The notes under the pieces were generated by a model. That model was not told the origin of the DNA. It did no database searches and was given only the letters and a program-made list of their open reading frames with translations. 64,000 nucleotides of DNA from Streptomyces pinistramenti. Its GTDB lineage: Bacteria > Actinomycetota > Actinomycetes > Streptomycetales > Streptomycetaceae. This document shows, one piece after another, positions 23,001 through 35,000 of the stretch. Within the stretch, counting starts at the first letter, position 1; every line of letters begins with the position of its first letter. Made by a program: the position numbers and the translations under genes. The DNA is taken from the NCBI RefSeq assembly GCF_020564935.1, contig NZ_JAJCXB010000012.1, positions 62,001-126,000 on the forward strand, read 5' to 3'.

Positions 23001-26000
23001 CTGTCCTGCGCCGCCGTCGTCGAGCGTCCACGGCTGCGCCATGGCGGCCTGAAGGTGGGTGACCATCGTCGTCAGCTTCTGGAACAGCGCCTCGTCGCCG
23101 CCGGCGAGCTGGGAGGGGATCCGCTCGATCTTTTGGGGGTCGGGCCCCCGGTGCTGCGGCATGTGCTTGATGCGGAGCGTCACCTTCGTGACCAGCGTCT
23201 CGAACGTGTCGGCACCCGGGGCGCCCGGGACGTGGCTGTCGGCGGTGATGCCCGCGCCTGCGAGGAACGCCTCCGCGACCTCGACGACCTCCCGGTCGAG
23301 GTCATGGGCCCGCCAGCCGCCGAACTCCGGCTTGCGGGCGTGTTCTTGGGACCACTGTGTCCGCGCGTCGGCGGAGTGGCCCACCTCGTGCCGCAGCGTC
23401 CACTCGGCGAGGTTGCCGTGCGCCAGGACGTCGGAGACACCGGCCATCACATGGCGGCGCGGTTCCGTGATCCCGAGAATGTCGGCGATCTTCAGGCCCG
23501 AGTAGCCGTTCAGCGCTACCAGGTCCATCACCCACCGGAGCGCGGCGCCGTCACGGCCGAGCCACGTGTACATCCAGAAGGGCATACGGAACGGGCGGGC
23601 GATGCGGAGGGACCGGTCGTCGTACCTGTACGAGCTGACGGCCACGCCGGTCTCGTCGTTGGTGATCGCTTCGAGCAGCGGGTTGTCCTCCACGTCCCGC
23701 CGGGGCAGGGCGTCGAGAACCTGCTCGATCTTGTCGAGCATGGAGTGGCTGAAGTGGTACCCGGCGCTGCTCTCCCCGGCACCGATGGTCGTGCCGAACC
23801 GGCGGGTCAGCTCCGCCTCGCGGTCACTCGCGCCGGTGTTCCGCAGCCACGCCCCGACCGTCCGCGGCAGGTCGTCCGGGACCGGCCGGGACATCACGTT
23901 GCCCTGCGCGTCCGGCGGCGGGAAGTCCAGGACCATGTCCTCCGGCGCGTGACCTGAGTAGGCGGCCAGCAGCTGCTCGAACTCGGGGTCGTCCGCGAAG
24001 GGGTCGAGGGGGTCGAAGAACGGCTGCGGCTGAGCGGCGACGCCCTGCGGCACCTGACCGCCGTCGAGCGGGTTCGCGAGGACGTCGACGGCGGGCTGCT
24101 GCTGAACACCGGCGGGGTGCTCCGTCGGCAGCATCCCGCGCAGCGCCAGGGACAGCGGGCTGTCGTGCGTCAGCAGTCCTTCCTGCGTCAGATTGTCGTA
24201 GGTGTGGGCGGCCCACTGCCGCGCCGCGGCGTCGACCTGCCCCAGGCGGCTCTCCACGCCCTCCCTGGCCGCGCGCAGCCGCGAGCGGGTGAGGTGCAGC
24301 GCCGTCTGCTCGCTGAGGAAGGTGAGACCGATCGCCCGGTGGTACGCGTCCGCTTCCCGCAGGGAGGTGAACTCCGTGGACCCGGGGTTGGGGAAGAAGT
24401 AGGCGAACGGATCGGTGCGGATCACGATCGTGTGGTTTCCGGCGGGGAAGTGCCGGCCGTCGACCGTCGTCCACCTGTCGGGGTGCGACGCGAGGCTCTC
24501 GCGGGTCTGCCGGGAGACTTCGGCGAGCGTCCCGTCGAGCTGCACCTGCGTGTCCTCGGGACGCACGCCGACCGCTGCCAGCCACTGCGCGACGGGCAAC
24601 GGCCCGCGCTCCAGGGCAGGGTCCAGCACCACGAGGTCGTCCGTGCCGGCCGCCGTCCTGACGGTGACGGCCGCGGCGATGTGGTAGTCCCACCGAATGG
24701 GCACGGTGGTCAGCAGGTTGGCGGCGCCCTCGCCGTTGAGCGAGTGCGTGGTCAGCTGGGGGCCGGTGCGGGAGACGATGACCTTACGGACCGGAGCGTT
24801 CCACTGCTGGAGCCTCATCGTGATCATGTGAGCCCGCAGGAAGCACCCGTCCTCCGGATGCCGGTTCGGCAACGGCAGCGGGCCGTACTCGGGGTGCTGG
24901 TACTCCAGCACCGCCAACTGCTCGTACCAGGACCGGACTTCCTGCTCGGAGACGGGCGTCGAGCGGGTGACGTCACCGAGCGCGTGAGCGATGAGCCATC
25001 CGCGTTCCGGCGTCTGGGCGGGGGCTTCGAGGGCGGCCCGCAGGCTCGTACCGATGAGCTGCTGGAACGCGTCCTCGACGGCCCAGATCTTGCGCAGGTC
25101 GCGGCCGAGACCGCTGACGTCGGTCAGGGCCTGCTCGTCGCGGCCGTGGACCATCTGGAAGTAGAGCCGCAGCGCGAACGCCTGCACCTGCGGCAGCCGC
25201 TCGAACGGCACCCCCTCCGCGACGTACCGCAGATCGATGTCCCAGACGGCCTGCGGTGCCTGGGGTCCGTAGAAGTGCTCCAGGACCTGCATCGCGCCCG
25301 TCGGGTTCAGCCTGTTGCCCGCCATGGCACGGGCGACGGCGTCGGGGAGCGTGGTCTGCGTCTGCCGGTGGAACTCGCCGTCGAAGTCGTCGAGGGCGAA
25401 GCTGCCGACCGGGCGGATATGCCCGTTCAGCAGCCCGGTCAGCGCGCCGAAGTCGATGAGCGGCAGGGCCAGCATCCGGGCGAGGTCACGGACGAACTGC
25501 TCGTCGTGGTGGGTGGTGGTGTCGTCGGTGCCGAAGATCTGGGCGTAGACGGGGTCCACGGCGTGGGTCGGTTGGGTGGCTTGCGGGTGGGGTTGGGTGG
25601 TGGTGTCGTCGGTGCCGAAGATCTGGGCGTAGACGGGGTCCACGGCCTGCGTCGCCGGGACGCCGACCGGGATCATCCCCGGCACCGTGGCGAGCCGGTC
25701 GAACGCGGCCTGCTGCGTCCGGTCCCGCCATACCCGGGCCTCCCGCAGGACCGCCGCCGCCGCGTCGAGGTGCGCGCGTGCCTCGATGAGAGCCCGGCCC
25801 AGGTTCTCCAGGCCCGCCTCGTCCAGGACGGTCGTCCCGCGCCGGGCCCGCCGGTCGGCCCGGACGAGCGCGTCGTACTCCCGCAGCCGCGCCTGGACGT
25901 CCGACTGCGCCTGCTCGTACCCGTCGGCGGCCCGGAACGCCGCGGTGACGTGGTCCTCCGCGTTCTCCAGCGCGGCGTCCACCGCGGCGGGGGACACCGC

Positions 26001-29000
26001 GCGGACCGTCGCCGGGGCGGCGGACGGCGTGCCCTGCGTGAGCGGCTCGGCGTCGAGCGGGATCAACCACGAGCCCCGCAGCCGGGTGCCTTGCGCGTCG
26101 GTCTGCGCGGGGGACAGGCCGGCCCGCCGCGCGGCCGCGCCGACGTGCTTCCGCGCCGCCTCCCAGGTCCGCCGCGCGGCGCCGAGCGCGTCGTGGGCCC
26201 GCTGCGCGTCCTGCCCCGCCTGCTCCAGCCGGGTCGTCGCCTCCCGCGCGGCCGCCTCCGCCCGCGTCAGGCGCGTCTTCGCCTCCCGCAGCTCCTCGCG
26301 CACGCGCTCCAGCCGGTGCGCGGCCTCGTCGGCGCCCCGGCCCGGCTGCCGCTCGGGCACCAGCGCCGCCAGGTCCTCGGGCGTCAGGGCCGTGCCCCGC
26401 GGGTCGAGGAGCTGCGCGACCACCGGTGCCGTGCCGGCCCCCGGGGCCACGGACGACGGCAACATCGCCTGCACGGACGGGAATCCGAACCCGACGCCGT
26501 CGGCACGGGTCCAGGCCGTGCCGTAGGCGCCCAGGTGCTCGGCGGTCCACACCGGCGCGCCCCACCGGCCCGCGCCGTCCCGGGCGAGTACCTGCGCACG
26601 CGCGCCCCGGCCGAGCGCGCGCAGCGCCGCGTCGAGCCGGGAGACGGCCTCCGGGCCGCTGCCCAGGTGGACATGGCCGGACGGCAGGTGCCGCACCTCC
26701 GGGACCGGCTGCTGCCGATCGGCGTCCCGCGCCGGCGTCGCGGCGCGGGCCTGCGCGTTCCGCTCCGTCCGCACCAGACCGGCGTGCGTCCGGAAGCTGT
26801 CCTCCAGGGCGGCCTGTGCCTGCCGGTGCGCCGTGTCGGCCGCTACGAGAGTGGTGCGCGCCTCCTGGTACGCCGCCGACGGCTGCCGCAGGCCGGCCGC
26901 GGTCTCCCGCTCGGCCTTCCGGGCCGTCACCAGAGCGGCCGCCGCCTCGGCGGTCAGTGCCGCCTCCCACTCCGCCTTCGCCGCGGCGAGGCGCCGCTCC
27001 GCCTGCGCCGGCAGCGCGTCGGCCCCGTCGCGGTCGATACCGGCGAGGGCCTCATCGGCGGCGCGGGCCCGCGCCCGGTCGTGGGCGGCCAGGACCGGGT
27101 CGGTCTGTGCCGCCGCGTCCGCCCGCGCCGTCCACTGCGCGTGGCGCCGCACCTCGTACCGGTCCGACCGGGCCCGCCGGACCGCGTCCGCGGCCGCCGT
27201 CAGCTGTTCCTTGGCCGCCTGGGAACGGGTCAGCGGCCGCGTCGGCACACCGGACACCGGGGCCGGGTGCACGACGGCCGGGTCCGCCGCCGTGTCCCGC
27301 GCGGGACGGAACTCCTCGTGCAGGGCGGTCCAGTCGTCGCGGAAGGCCCGTTCCTCGGGCGCGAAGCCGCCCAGGGACGGGTCGTCGAGGTGCGCGGCGA
27401 GAGCCGGGCGGGTGCCGTAGCGGTTCCGGAAGATCTCGCCCGCCGCGCGGTCCTTCACCTCCAGGCGTGCCTCGGCGGACAGCCGGGTGCCCACACCCTC
27501 CAGGACCGCGTCGGCGGCCGCCCGCCAGGACGTCAGCCGCGCGTCCGTGCCGGTGGCGGGCAGCGGACGGCTGCCGTCGGCGAGCCCGTCGAGGAACGTC
27601 GTGGCGGCGTCGGCGAGCGCATCGGACAGCTCCGCGACGATCCGCCGCCGGCCCGCTTCGCTCACCTGCTGCGGGCTGCCGAGCACCTCGTCCCTGAGCA
27701 GGCCGGTGGCGTCCGACAGCTCCTGGTGGAAGACGATCCGGCCCCGCACGGCGGCCGGGCCGAGCAGCGCGTGCACCTCCTCCGGCAGCGCCGTGAAGAC
27801 GCCGCTTGCGGTGTGCGTGTCCGCGACGGCGCGCAGGTCCCGCGGCAGGCTCGCCCGCACCTGCGCGAGCAGTTCCTCCGTCGTGTCCGCGCGGCCGAGC
27901 GCCGCGTCCCGTACCGCCGCGTCGATCCCCGGGACGAGGACGTGGTCGACCGCGATGCGCGCCTGGAGCTTCGACGCGGCCTCGTCCAGCGCCTTTTCGG
28001 CCTGCGCGGCGTCGTACGCGGTGAAGTCCTGGAAGGCGTCGTCGTGTTGCGAGGCGCGGGCGAGGGTGGCCAGTGCCTGCGCCTGCTGCTCGCCGCGCAG
28101 CGCACCCGGCACGGTGCCGGCCGGGGCGGCGCTCCGGGCGGTCAGCTCGTCGAACGTGCCGAGGACGCGGTCGACCCGCAGCAGCACCCGCTGCGCGTGC
28201 GCGAAGCGGTCCGGAAGGGTGTCCGCGAGGGTGTCCACCGGGCCGGCCGGCGAGGAGGCTTGCGCGCCGTCCCGCGCGGCGTGTGCCGCGGCCCGTACGT
28301 CCAGGACGTAAGCCTGCGTGACGAGCTGCACCAGCTGCCCGCGCCGTTCGCCGCTCAGGGACGGGCCCGCCGGCAGGTGCCGCTCGGCGTACTCCGCGAC
28401 GGCCCGGCGCGCCGCGGCGGTCCGCGTCACATCGTCGAACCGCCGGGCGTAGCGCTCCGTCAGCTCGGCCAGGCGCCGGTCGGCCTGCTGCTGCCAGACC
28501 CTCTCCAGGTCCGCCGGGCGCGGGTGCGCGGCTGGCGTGGTGTTCCACGGGCCGCCGACGAGCGCATCGAAGTCGCGGACCAGGTCCTCGCGCAGCGCGT
28601 CACGCACCGCCGTGCGGTCCTCGTCGGACAGCCGCCGCTCGGGGCCGCCCGCGTGCTCCGGCGCGTCGAGCCGTTCCCGTTCGGCCGTCTCCTGCCACGC
28701 CCGGTAGGTGTCGTCGGCCCGCCGGTCGAGCTGGTCGACGGCGGCGTTGCGCCGCTCCGCGAGCGCCATGCGGACGTCGTGGTGCGCGAGCAGCGCGGAG
28801 GCGGCGGACGGCGCGTGCGCAGGCGCCCCGACGGGCCGCGGGACGGTGGTGAGCGGCGCCTGGGGAAGGGTGGCCGCGCCGGCGTCCTGCCCGGCGTCCC
28901 GCTCCGTCTTCGCGGGGGCGTCCCGGTACGCCGTGACGGGCTCGGCGCGGTCCGCGTGCGGGGCCGCGGCGTCGTGGTCGTGCAGCCAGGACGGGGAGAG

Positions 29001-32000
29001 GTCGTGCGGCGCCCACACCCGGCGGTACAGGGCGAAGTGGTCGGCGCGGAACGGTGCCCCGAAGCGCGCGCGGACGGCGTCGTCGACCGCGTGGGCGTCG
29101 GCGAGAGCGGCGTACGCCTTGTCGCCGGCCTGTAGGGCGGCCGCCGCCTCCGCCGCGAAGTGGAGGTGGCCCGGGAGCGCGTTCTCCAGGCGTGCGAACC
29201 GGTGCTGCCACTCCACGACGCCACCGAACAGCTCGTCCGTGCCCAAGCGCGACCCGCCGAAGGACGCGTCGAAGTCGGCCGCTGCGCGCTCGCGGAAGCC
29301 GGCCGCAGCCAGGCCGGCCGCCTCGTCCGTGAGGGGGCGTCCCAAGCCCGCGGCCTGCTGTTCCGCGAGCTGCTGCGCGAAGACCCGGTCGGCATCGGCC
29401 AGCGCGGACAGCTTGGCGGCGGTGGCCGTCAGCTGCGTCCGGATCGCCTCCTCGCCGGTCAGCCCGGCGTACGTGGCGTCCCACCCGGCGAGCAGCTCCC
29501 CCGTCAGGTCGTCGGCGACGGCCCGGTCGAACGCGGCGTTCACCGCCGCTGCGGTGGCGTGCTGGACCGACGCCACGGCCGAGGCCAGCGCCCGGTCCGG
29601 TGCCAGAGCCGGGAAGTACCGCAGGAATTCCTGTGCGGAGCCCGACGTCCCGCCGAGCGCCGCGGCGGCGTCCTCGACGTCCTTGAGCGAGCGCACCATG
29701 GCCGCCTCGCGGACGGTCTGGATGACCAGCTGCGACGGCAGCTCCTCCAGCACGGCGGCGTACTCCTGGTGCCACCGCGCCAGCGCCTCGGGGTTCTCCC
29801 CGCGTGCGGCCGCGAGAGCGCCGGGGCCCGTGTGCCCGGCGAGCGCCTTGTCGAGCGCGGCGAGCTGCCGGTCGCTGACGGTGTCGCGGCCCGCCTGCGA
29901 GAGAGTGTGGTCCTGCGCCCCCGACTTCTCCAGCAGCGCCTGCTGCGCCTTTGTCAGGTGGGCCGCGAGGTCCGCGCCGATGGCGTCGAACTCCCGGGCC
30001 GCGCGCCCGCGTTCCGACACGTGGAACGCGCGCAGGTCCAGGGCGTCGGGGAGTGCGCCGAGCAGCTTCTGCAACTGCGTCAGGCCCGTGCGTACGTTGG
30101 CGGACAGACGGGTGCCCCGGGCGTCAGCGGGCGACGCGAACGTCGCACGGACGTGGATGTCGAGCTGCTGCTCGAACAGTTCCCGCTCCTCCGCCGCGAC
30201 CTGCGTGACGAGCTGCTCGTCGGGTGCGAAGGCCGGCGACGCGGCGCCGGATTCGCGCAGCGACAGACTCCAGGAGCGCACGGCGCGGTCGAAGGCGGCA
30301 CGGCCCCGGTCGAAGGCGGCCTCGCGCGCGGCGTACAGAGCGATGCGGTCCTGGAAGGATGCGCGCAGCTCGTCCAGGGTGCCGTCGCCGAGCTCGCGGA
30401 AACGGGACGCCTCATCGGCCAGCCGCTCCACCTGCTGCGCCGACAGCGTGCGGCCCTCGGCGCGCGCCCACTCCTCGACGGCCACGAGCACCTGCTGCCG
30501 GTACGCGGCGTCGTCGCCCGCCTGGGAGAGCAGCCGGTCGTACTCCGCCTGGAGCCTCTGCTCGCCGGCGTGCATGACCGTCGCCCGCCAGCCACCGGAC
30601 CCGTCGTACGAGGGGACGGGCGTGTAGGCGGCGTGCGCGCCGTCGAGCAGGCCCGGCTGCTCCCGGAGCTCGGCACCCCGGTGCAGTACGGCCATCCGCT
30701 CGGCGTACTGCTTCTGGACGGCGGTCAGCGAGCCGGGGTCGCGCTCCAGGGACTCGATCGCCTGCGCCCGGTGGAGGTGCGCCTCCCCGGTGAGGGTCTC
30801 ACCGCTCCAGGCCGACCGCGGGTGGAAGTCGTAGGACTTGCTGTACGTCGTGAAGCGCTCCAGCAGGTGCGACATCGGCTCGGCGCGGTCGGCCAGCCGC
30901 AGCGCCGTGGCCCGCACGGTCCGGTCCGTCAGGGCCCGGCCTTCCGCGGCCGGCGCGACGTGACTGTCGATGTACTCCTGCTCCAGCCGGGCCAGCTTGG
31001 TCTCGTACCACTCCCCGGCCCGGCTGTCCCAGTCCGGTTGGTGACGGCCGAGGTCGTTCTCCCACATCCGTCCGTTGATCAGGCCGGGACGGGGCGTGAG
31101 CGGGCCCTGGCGCAGCACCGAGCGGAACTCGCGCCGCAGGCCCTCCCTGACCCCCCAGTCGGTCCGCGCCTGCTCATAGGCGGGCCGCACCGCCCGCGCG
31201 GCGGCGTCGGCGGCCGCGGCTTCGGTGAGCCCGCGCTCGACGCCGTCGGCGAACAGGACGGTGAACTCGCCCTTGAGATCGCCGGCTTGCCGTGTGCTGC
31301 CGAAGGCGTGCAGCACCATGTCGTCGTCGAGGTGGGAGCGGTAGTACTGCCAGGACCGCTGACGGAGGTATTCCTCCCGGTCCGGTACCGGCTCCCGCTC
31401 CCGCCTCGGGGCGGGTTCCCGGACGAGCTCCTGCTGCTGCGGTGCCTGGTCGCGCGTCTCCGCGTCCGCGGACCGCCGCTCCTGCGTCTGGAGTTGCTCC
31501 TTTGCGGTGTGCTTCTCCGTGCGAAGCTGCTCCGGCACCTGCTGCTGCCCGGTGAGGTCGTGGCCCGGCCCGTCCGCGGCGTCCTTGCGGCCCGCGGGGG
31601 CGTCCGCGGTGTCCTTGGCGCCTGCGGCACCGGCGTCCTTCTGCGCCTGGTGCTCCTTCAGTTCCTGGGGGGTCCTGACCTCCTTCGCCGCCCGTGCACC
31701 GTCGAGGCCCTTGCGGAAGCCGTCGGCGCTGTGCTTCTCGGCGTCCAGCCAGCTCTTGAGGTCACTGGCGCCGGGGCGGCGGAAGTGGTCGTCCAGGGCG
31801 ACCCAGTCGTGCCGGAAGGATTCCGCCACGTCGTCCGCGCCGAACCTCTGGCCGCCGTGCGGGGTGTAGTCATCAAAGACGCTGTGACCGCCGAACCGCC
31901 TCTCGAAGACCTCGCCCGCGTCACGGGTGGCGACCTGCCGGGACTCGTCCATGGCCAGTTCGGAGTCGAAGCGGCCCAGGGTGGCCCGGGAATCGTTCTG

Positions 32001-35000
32001 CCACGCCCGGAAGCGCGGGTCCAGCTCCCCGTTCAGCAGCGGATCGCGGCCGGTCCGCACGCCGCCCAGGTGGGTGTCGGCAACCTTCTCCAGCTCCGAG
32101 GCGAGCTTGTCGTGGACCCGTTCGAGGCCGTGCTCGTCGTACAGCAGGTGACTCCGGTCGGCCTCGGAGCGCAGGGTGCGGAGCTGGGCGTCCAACTCCT
32201 CGTGGTAGCGCAGCCGGCCGGCAAGACCGCGCTCGCCCGTCATCGCCCCGATGGCCGTCCGGCTGTGCCCCGCCGCGTGCCCGGCGGCGTACGGCTCGGC
32301 CCTGCCGCCCGAGGGGAAGGGGCCGAACGCGTCGTCCACGGCGGCCTTGAGGTCCTTCTCCAGGCTCCCCACGGCTGCGTCGACGGCCGAACTGTCCATG
32401 TCCCGCCGGAACCCCATGTCCTGGAGCTTCGTCTCCAGGCCCGGCAGCAGCTCGCGCTCGATCCGCAGGTGTTCCGTCAGCTTCAGCGAGGTGCCGTTCA
32501 GCGCGAGGTCGGACGCCTCCCGCGTCCCCATGCCCGTCGCGCGCAGGTCCCGCATGCCGTGGTACGCGTCCAGCAGCCGTCCACGGGTGGACTGGCGCCA
32601 CTCCTCGCGCCTGAGCTCCCGGGCGGCGCCTTCCCCGAGGTCGTCGGCTGCGCCGGCGCCGGCGTCGTAGCGCTTCATCAGTTCGTCGGCCCGCAGCTCC
32701 GCCGCGCGGGCGAAGTCGAGCCGGTCGCCGAGGGTGCCGACCGGGTCGGTCCCGCCAGGACCGGCCTTCCGGGCCTCCGCCAGGTCGTGCACGTACTTCT
32801 GCTTGACGAGGTGGGCGAGACCGTCGGGCAGGGGGTTCTTCCGGAACTCCGGGGTCGCCAGGGCGTCGTCGACGGCCTTGCCGGCCGCCGGATCCCAGTC
32901 GCCCTCGCGGAACCGTGCGTCGAAGCGGGCGGGCAGTTCGTCGATGAGCTTTTGGTGGTAGGCCGACCAGGAGTCGTGCAGCGCGTCGCGGTCGAGGTTC
33001 TTGACCAGGCCCCGCTCGGGCAGCTCGGTCAGCTTCGTGAAGTGCGCGTGCAGATCGGCGGTCGCTTCGTCCACCACCGCCTTGATGTCGGCGGCGGTGG
33101 GCTCGAACGCCGAGCGGCGGCCCGCCAGTTCGTGGAAGTGGTGGGCTCCCGACTCTTCCGCGGCGACCGCGGCCCGCTGGGCGGCGTCCGCGGCCCGGCC
33201 GGCCCCGTCGGCGGCGTCCGCGGCCCTCGCGGCGGCCCGCTCGGCCGCTTCGGCGGCCTCCCGGGCGGCGGCGGCCGACTCGCGGGCCGCGGCCAGTCCG
33301 TCCGCCGTCGCGTGGGTCGTCCCGCCCTGCCCGATCCGGTCGGTGGCCGCCTTGGCGGTCGCCGCGGCGTCCGTGGCCCTGGCGGCCGAGTGCCGGGCCG
33401 CGGCCGCGGCGTCGTCGGCGGTCCGGGCCGCGGAGTGGGCCTCCTTGGCCTTGGCGACGCCGCCATGGAGCGTCTCGGGGGCCTGCTTCCCCGAGGGGGC
33501 GGTGTGCTCGCCCCACGTGGTGGCGCGGCCCTCTGCCGGGACGGACCTCTGGGGCGCCGCTCCGCTCCGGCCGCCCTTTCCTGCGGCCTTCTCGGCGGCT
33601 TCGGCGGCCTCCTTGGCCGCGGTGGCCGCGCGCTTGGCCGCCTCGGCCGCTTCCCGGGCCGCGTCGGCGGCTTCCCTGGCGGTGCCGGCCGCTCCGTCGA
33701 ACCGCTGGTGCGGCGGCTGCCAGTCCTTGGCCGCCCGGTTCACGTCGTCGGTCAGCCGCGACAGGTTCATGTTGCGGCTCTCGGCCACGTCGAGAACGGT
33801 GTCGTAGTAGTCGGTGAGCCGGGTCCTGGCGGCCTGGTGCTCGGCCGTCGCGGCGCCGGGGTGCGGGCTGTCGGGCATCCTCTCCGGGGCGTGCCACCGG
33901 ACGCCGTCCATCCGTCCGTCCGACCAGATTTTGCTGTGCCCGGACATCCAGTCGTGGTGGAAGTCCGACCACATGCGGTCCGCGGTGGCCTGGTGCAACC
34001 CGTCCCGGCCTGCGGTGAGTTCGTTCCACGCCGCTTCGGCCCCGGCGGTCGCATCCGGCAGCTTCTCCGCGCTCGCCCGCAGCTCAGGTACCGACTTCTC
34101 GATGTCGGCGAGGGACGCGTCCAGCTTCGCCAGCGCGTCGTCGACCCGGGCGGGGGAGTAGTCGGTGCCCAGGCCCTTGCGGGTGTCGGCGAGGGCCCGG
34201 TGCGTGAGGTCGTTCTGCCACGACCGCACCTGATCGCCGTGCGCGCCCGGTCCGCCGGTGGGGCGGGAGCCGTGGGGCTGCTGGGCGTTCCACCGTTCCT
34301 GGACGCCGCTCTCGAAGCGGAAGCGCTCGTCGAAGCCCCTGTTGAGCCGGGACAGCCCGTCCTGGGTGAACTTCTCGATCTCCCCGGCCCGGGTGTCCAG
34401 CGGCTTGTTCCGGAGGTCGTCGAGCAGCGTCTCGGCGTCGCGCTTCAGCGAGGCGTGGACGCTGTCGGCGTGCTGCATCTTGGTGCCGGAGGTGCCGGGC
34501 CGGTCCGGGAGGCCCTTGTCCAGACGGGTGGGCAGGTCGTCGGCGAAGCGGCGGATGTCCTTGGTGGCCTGCACCTCGGCGTCCAGCCGCTTGATCAGGT
34601 CCTCTTCCTTGAGCGGCCACTTCTTCACGGCGAGGTCATGGGCCAGCTGCCGTTCCTTGGAGGTGAGTTGGGCCAAGGGCCGGAACTGCTGCTTCTTCGT
34701 GAGCAGCTTTCCGGCCTCCTTGTCCACCAGGTCGCCGAACGCCTGCTTCGCGCCGTCGGAGTAGCGGCCGTGCAGGGCGGTGGACTCCTCCTTGGTCAGA
34801 CCTGCCCCGAATTCGTCCCAGGCGCTGAGGTGCTTGTCGACCGTGCCGTGGAACTCGATCTCCCGGCTCAGCCGGTCGGGAAGCCCGTCGCGCAGGCCGC
34901 GGGCCATCTGGTCGAACCGCTGGCCCTTGTTGCTGACCTGCCAGTGCGGTTTCGTCTTCAGCTCGCCGTAGGTGACCTTCGAGACGTGGCCCAGGCCCTC

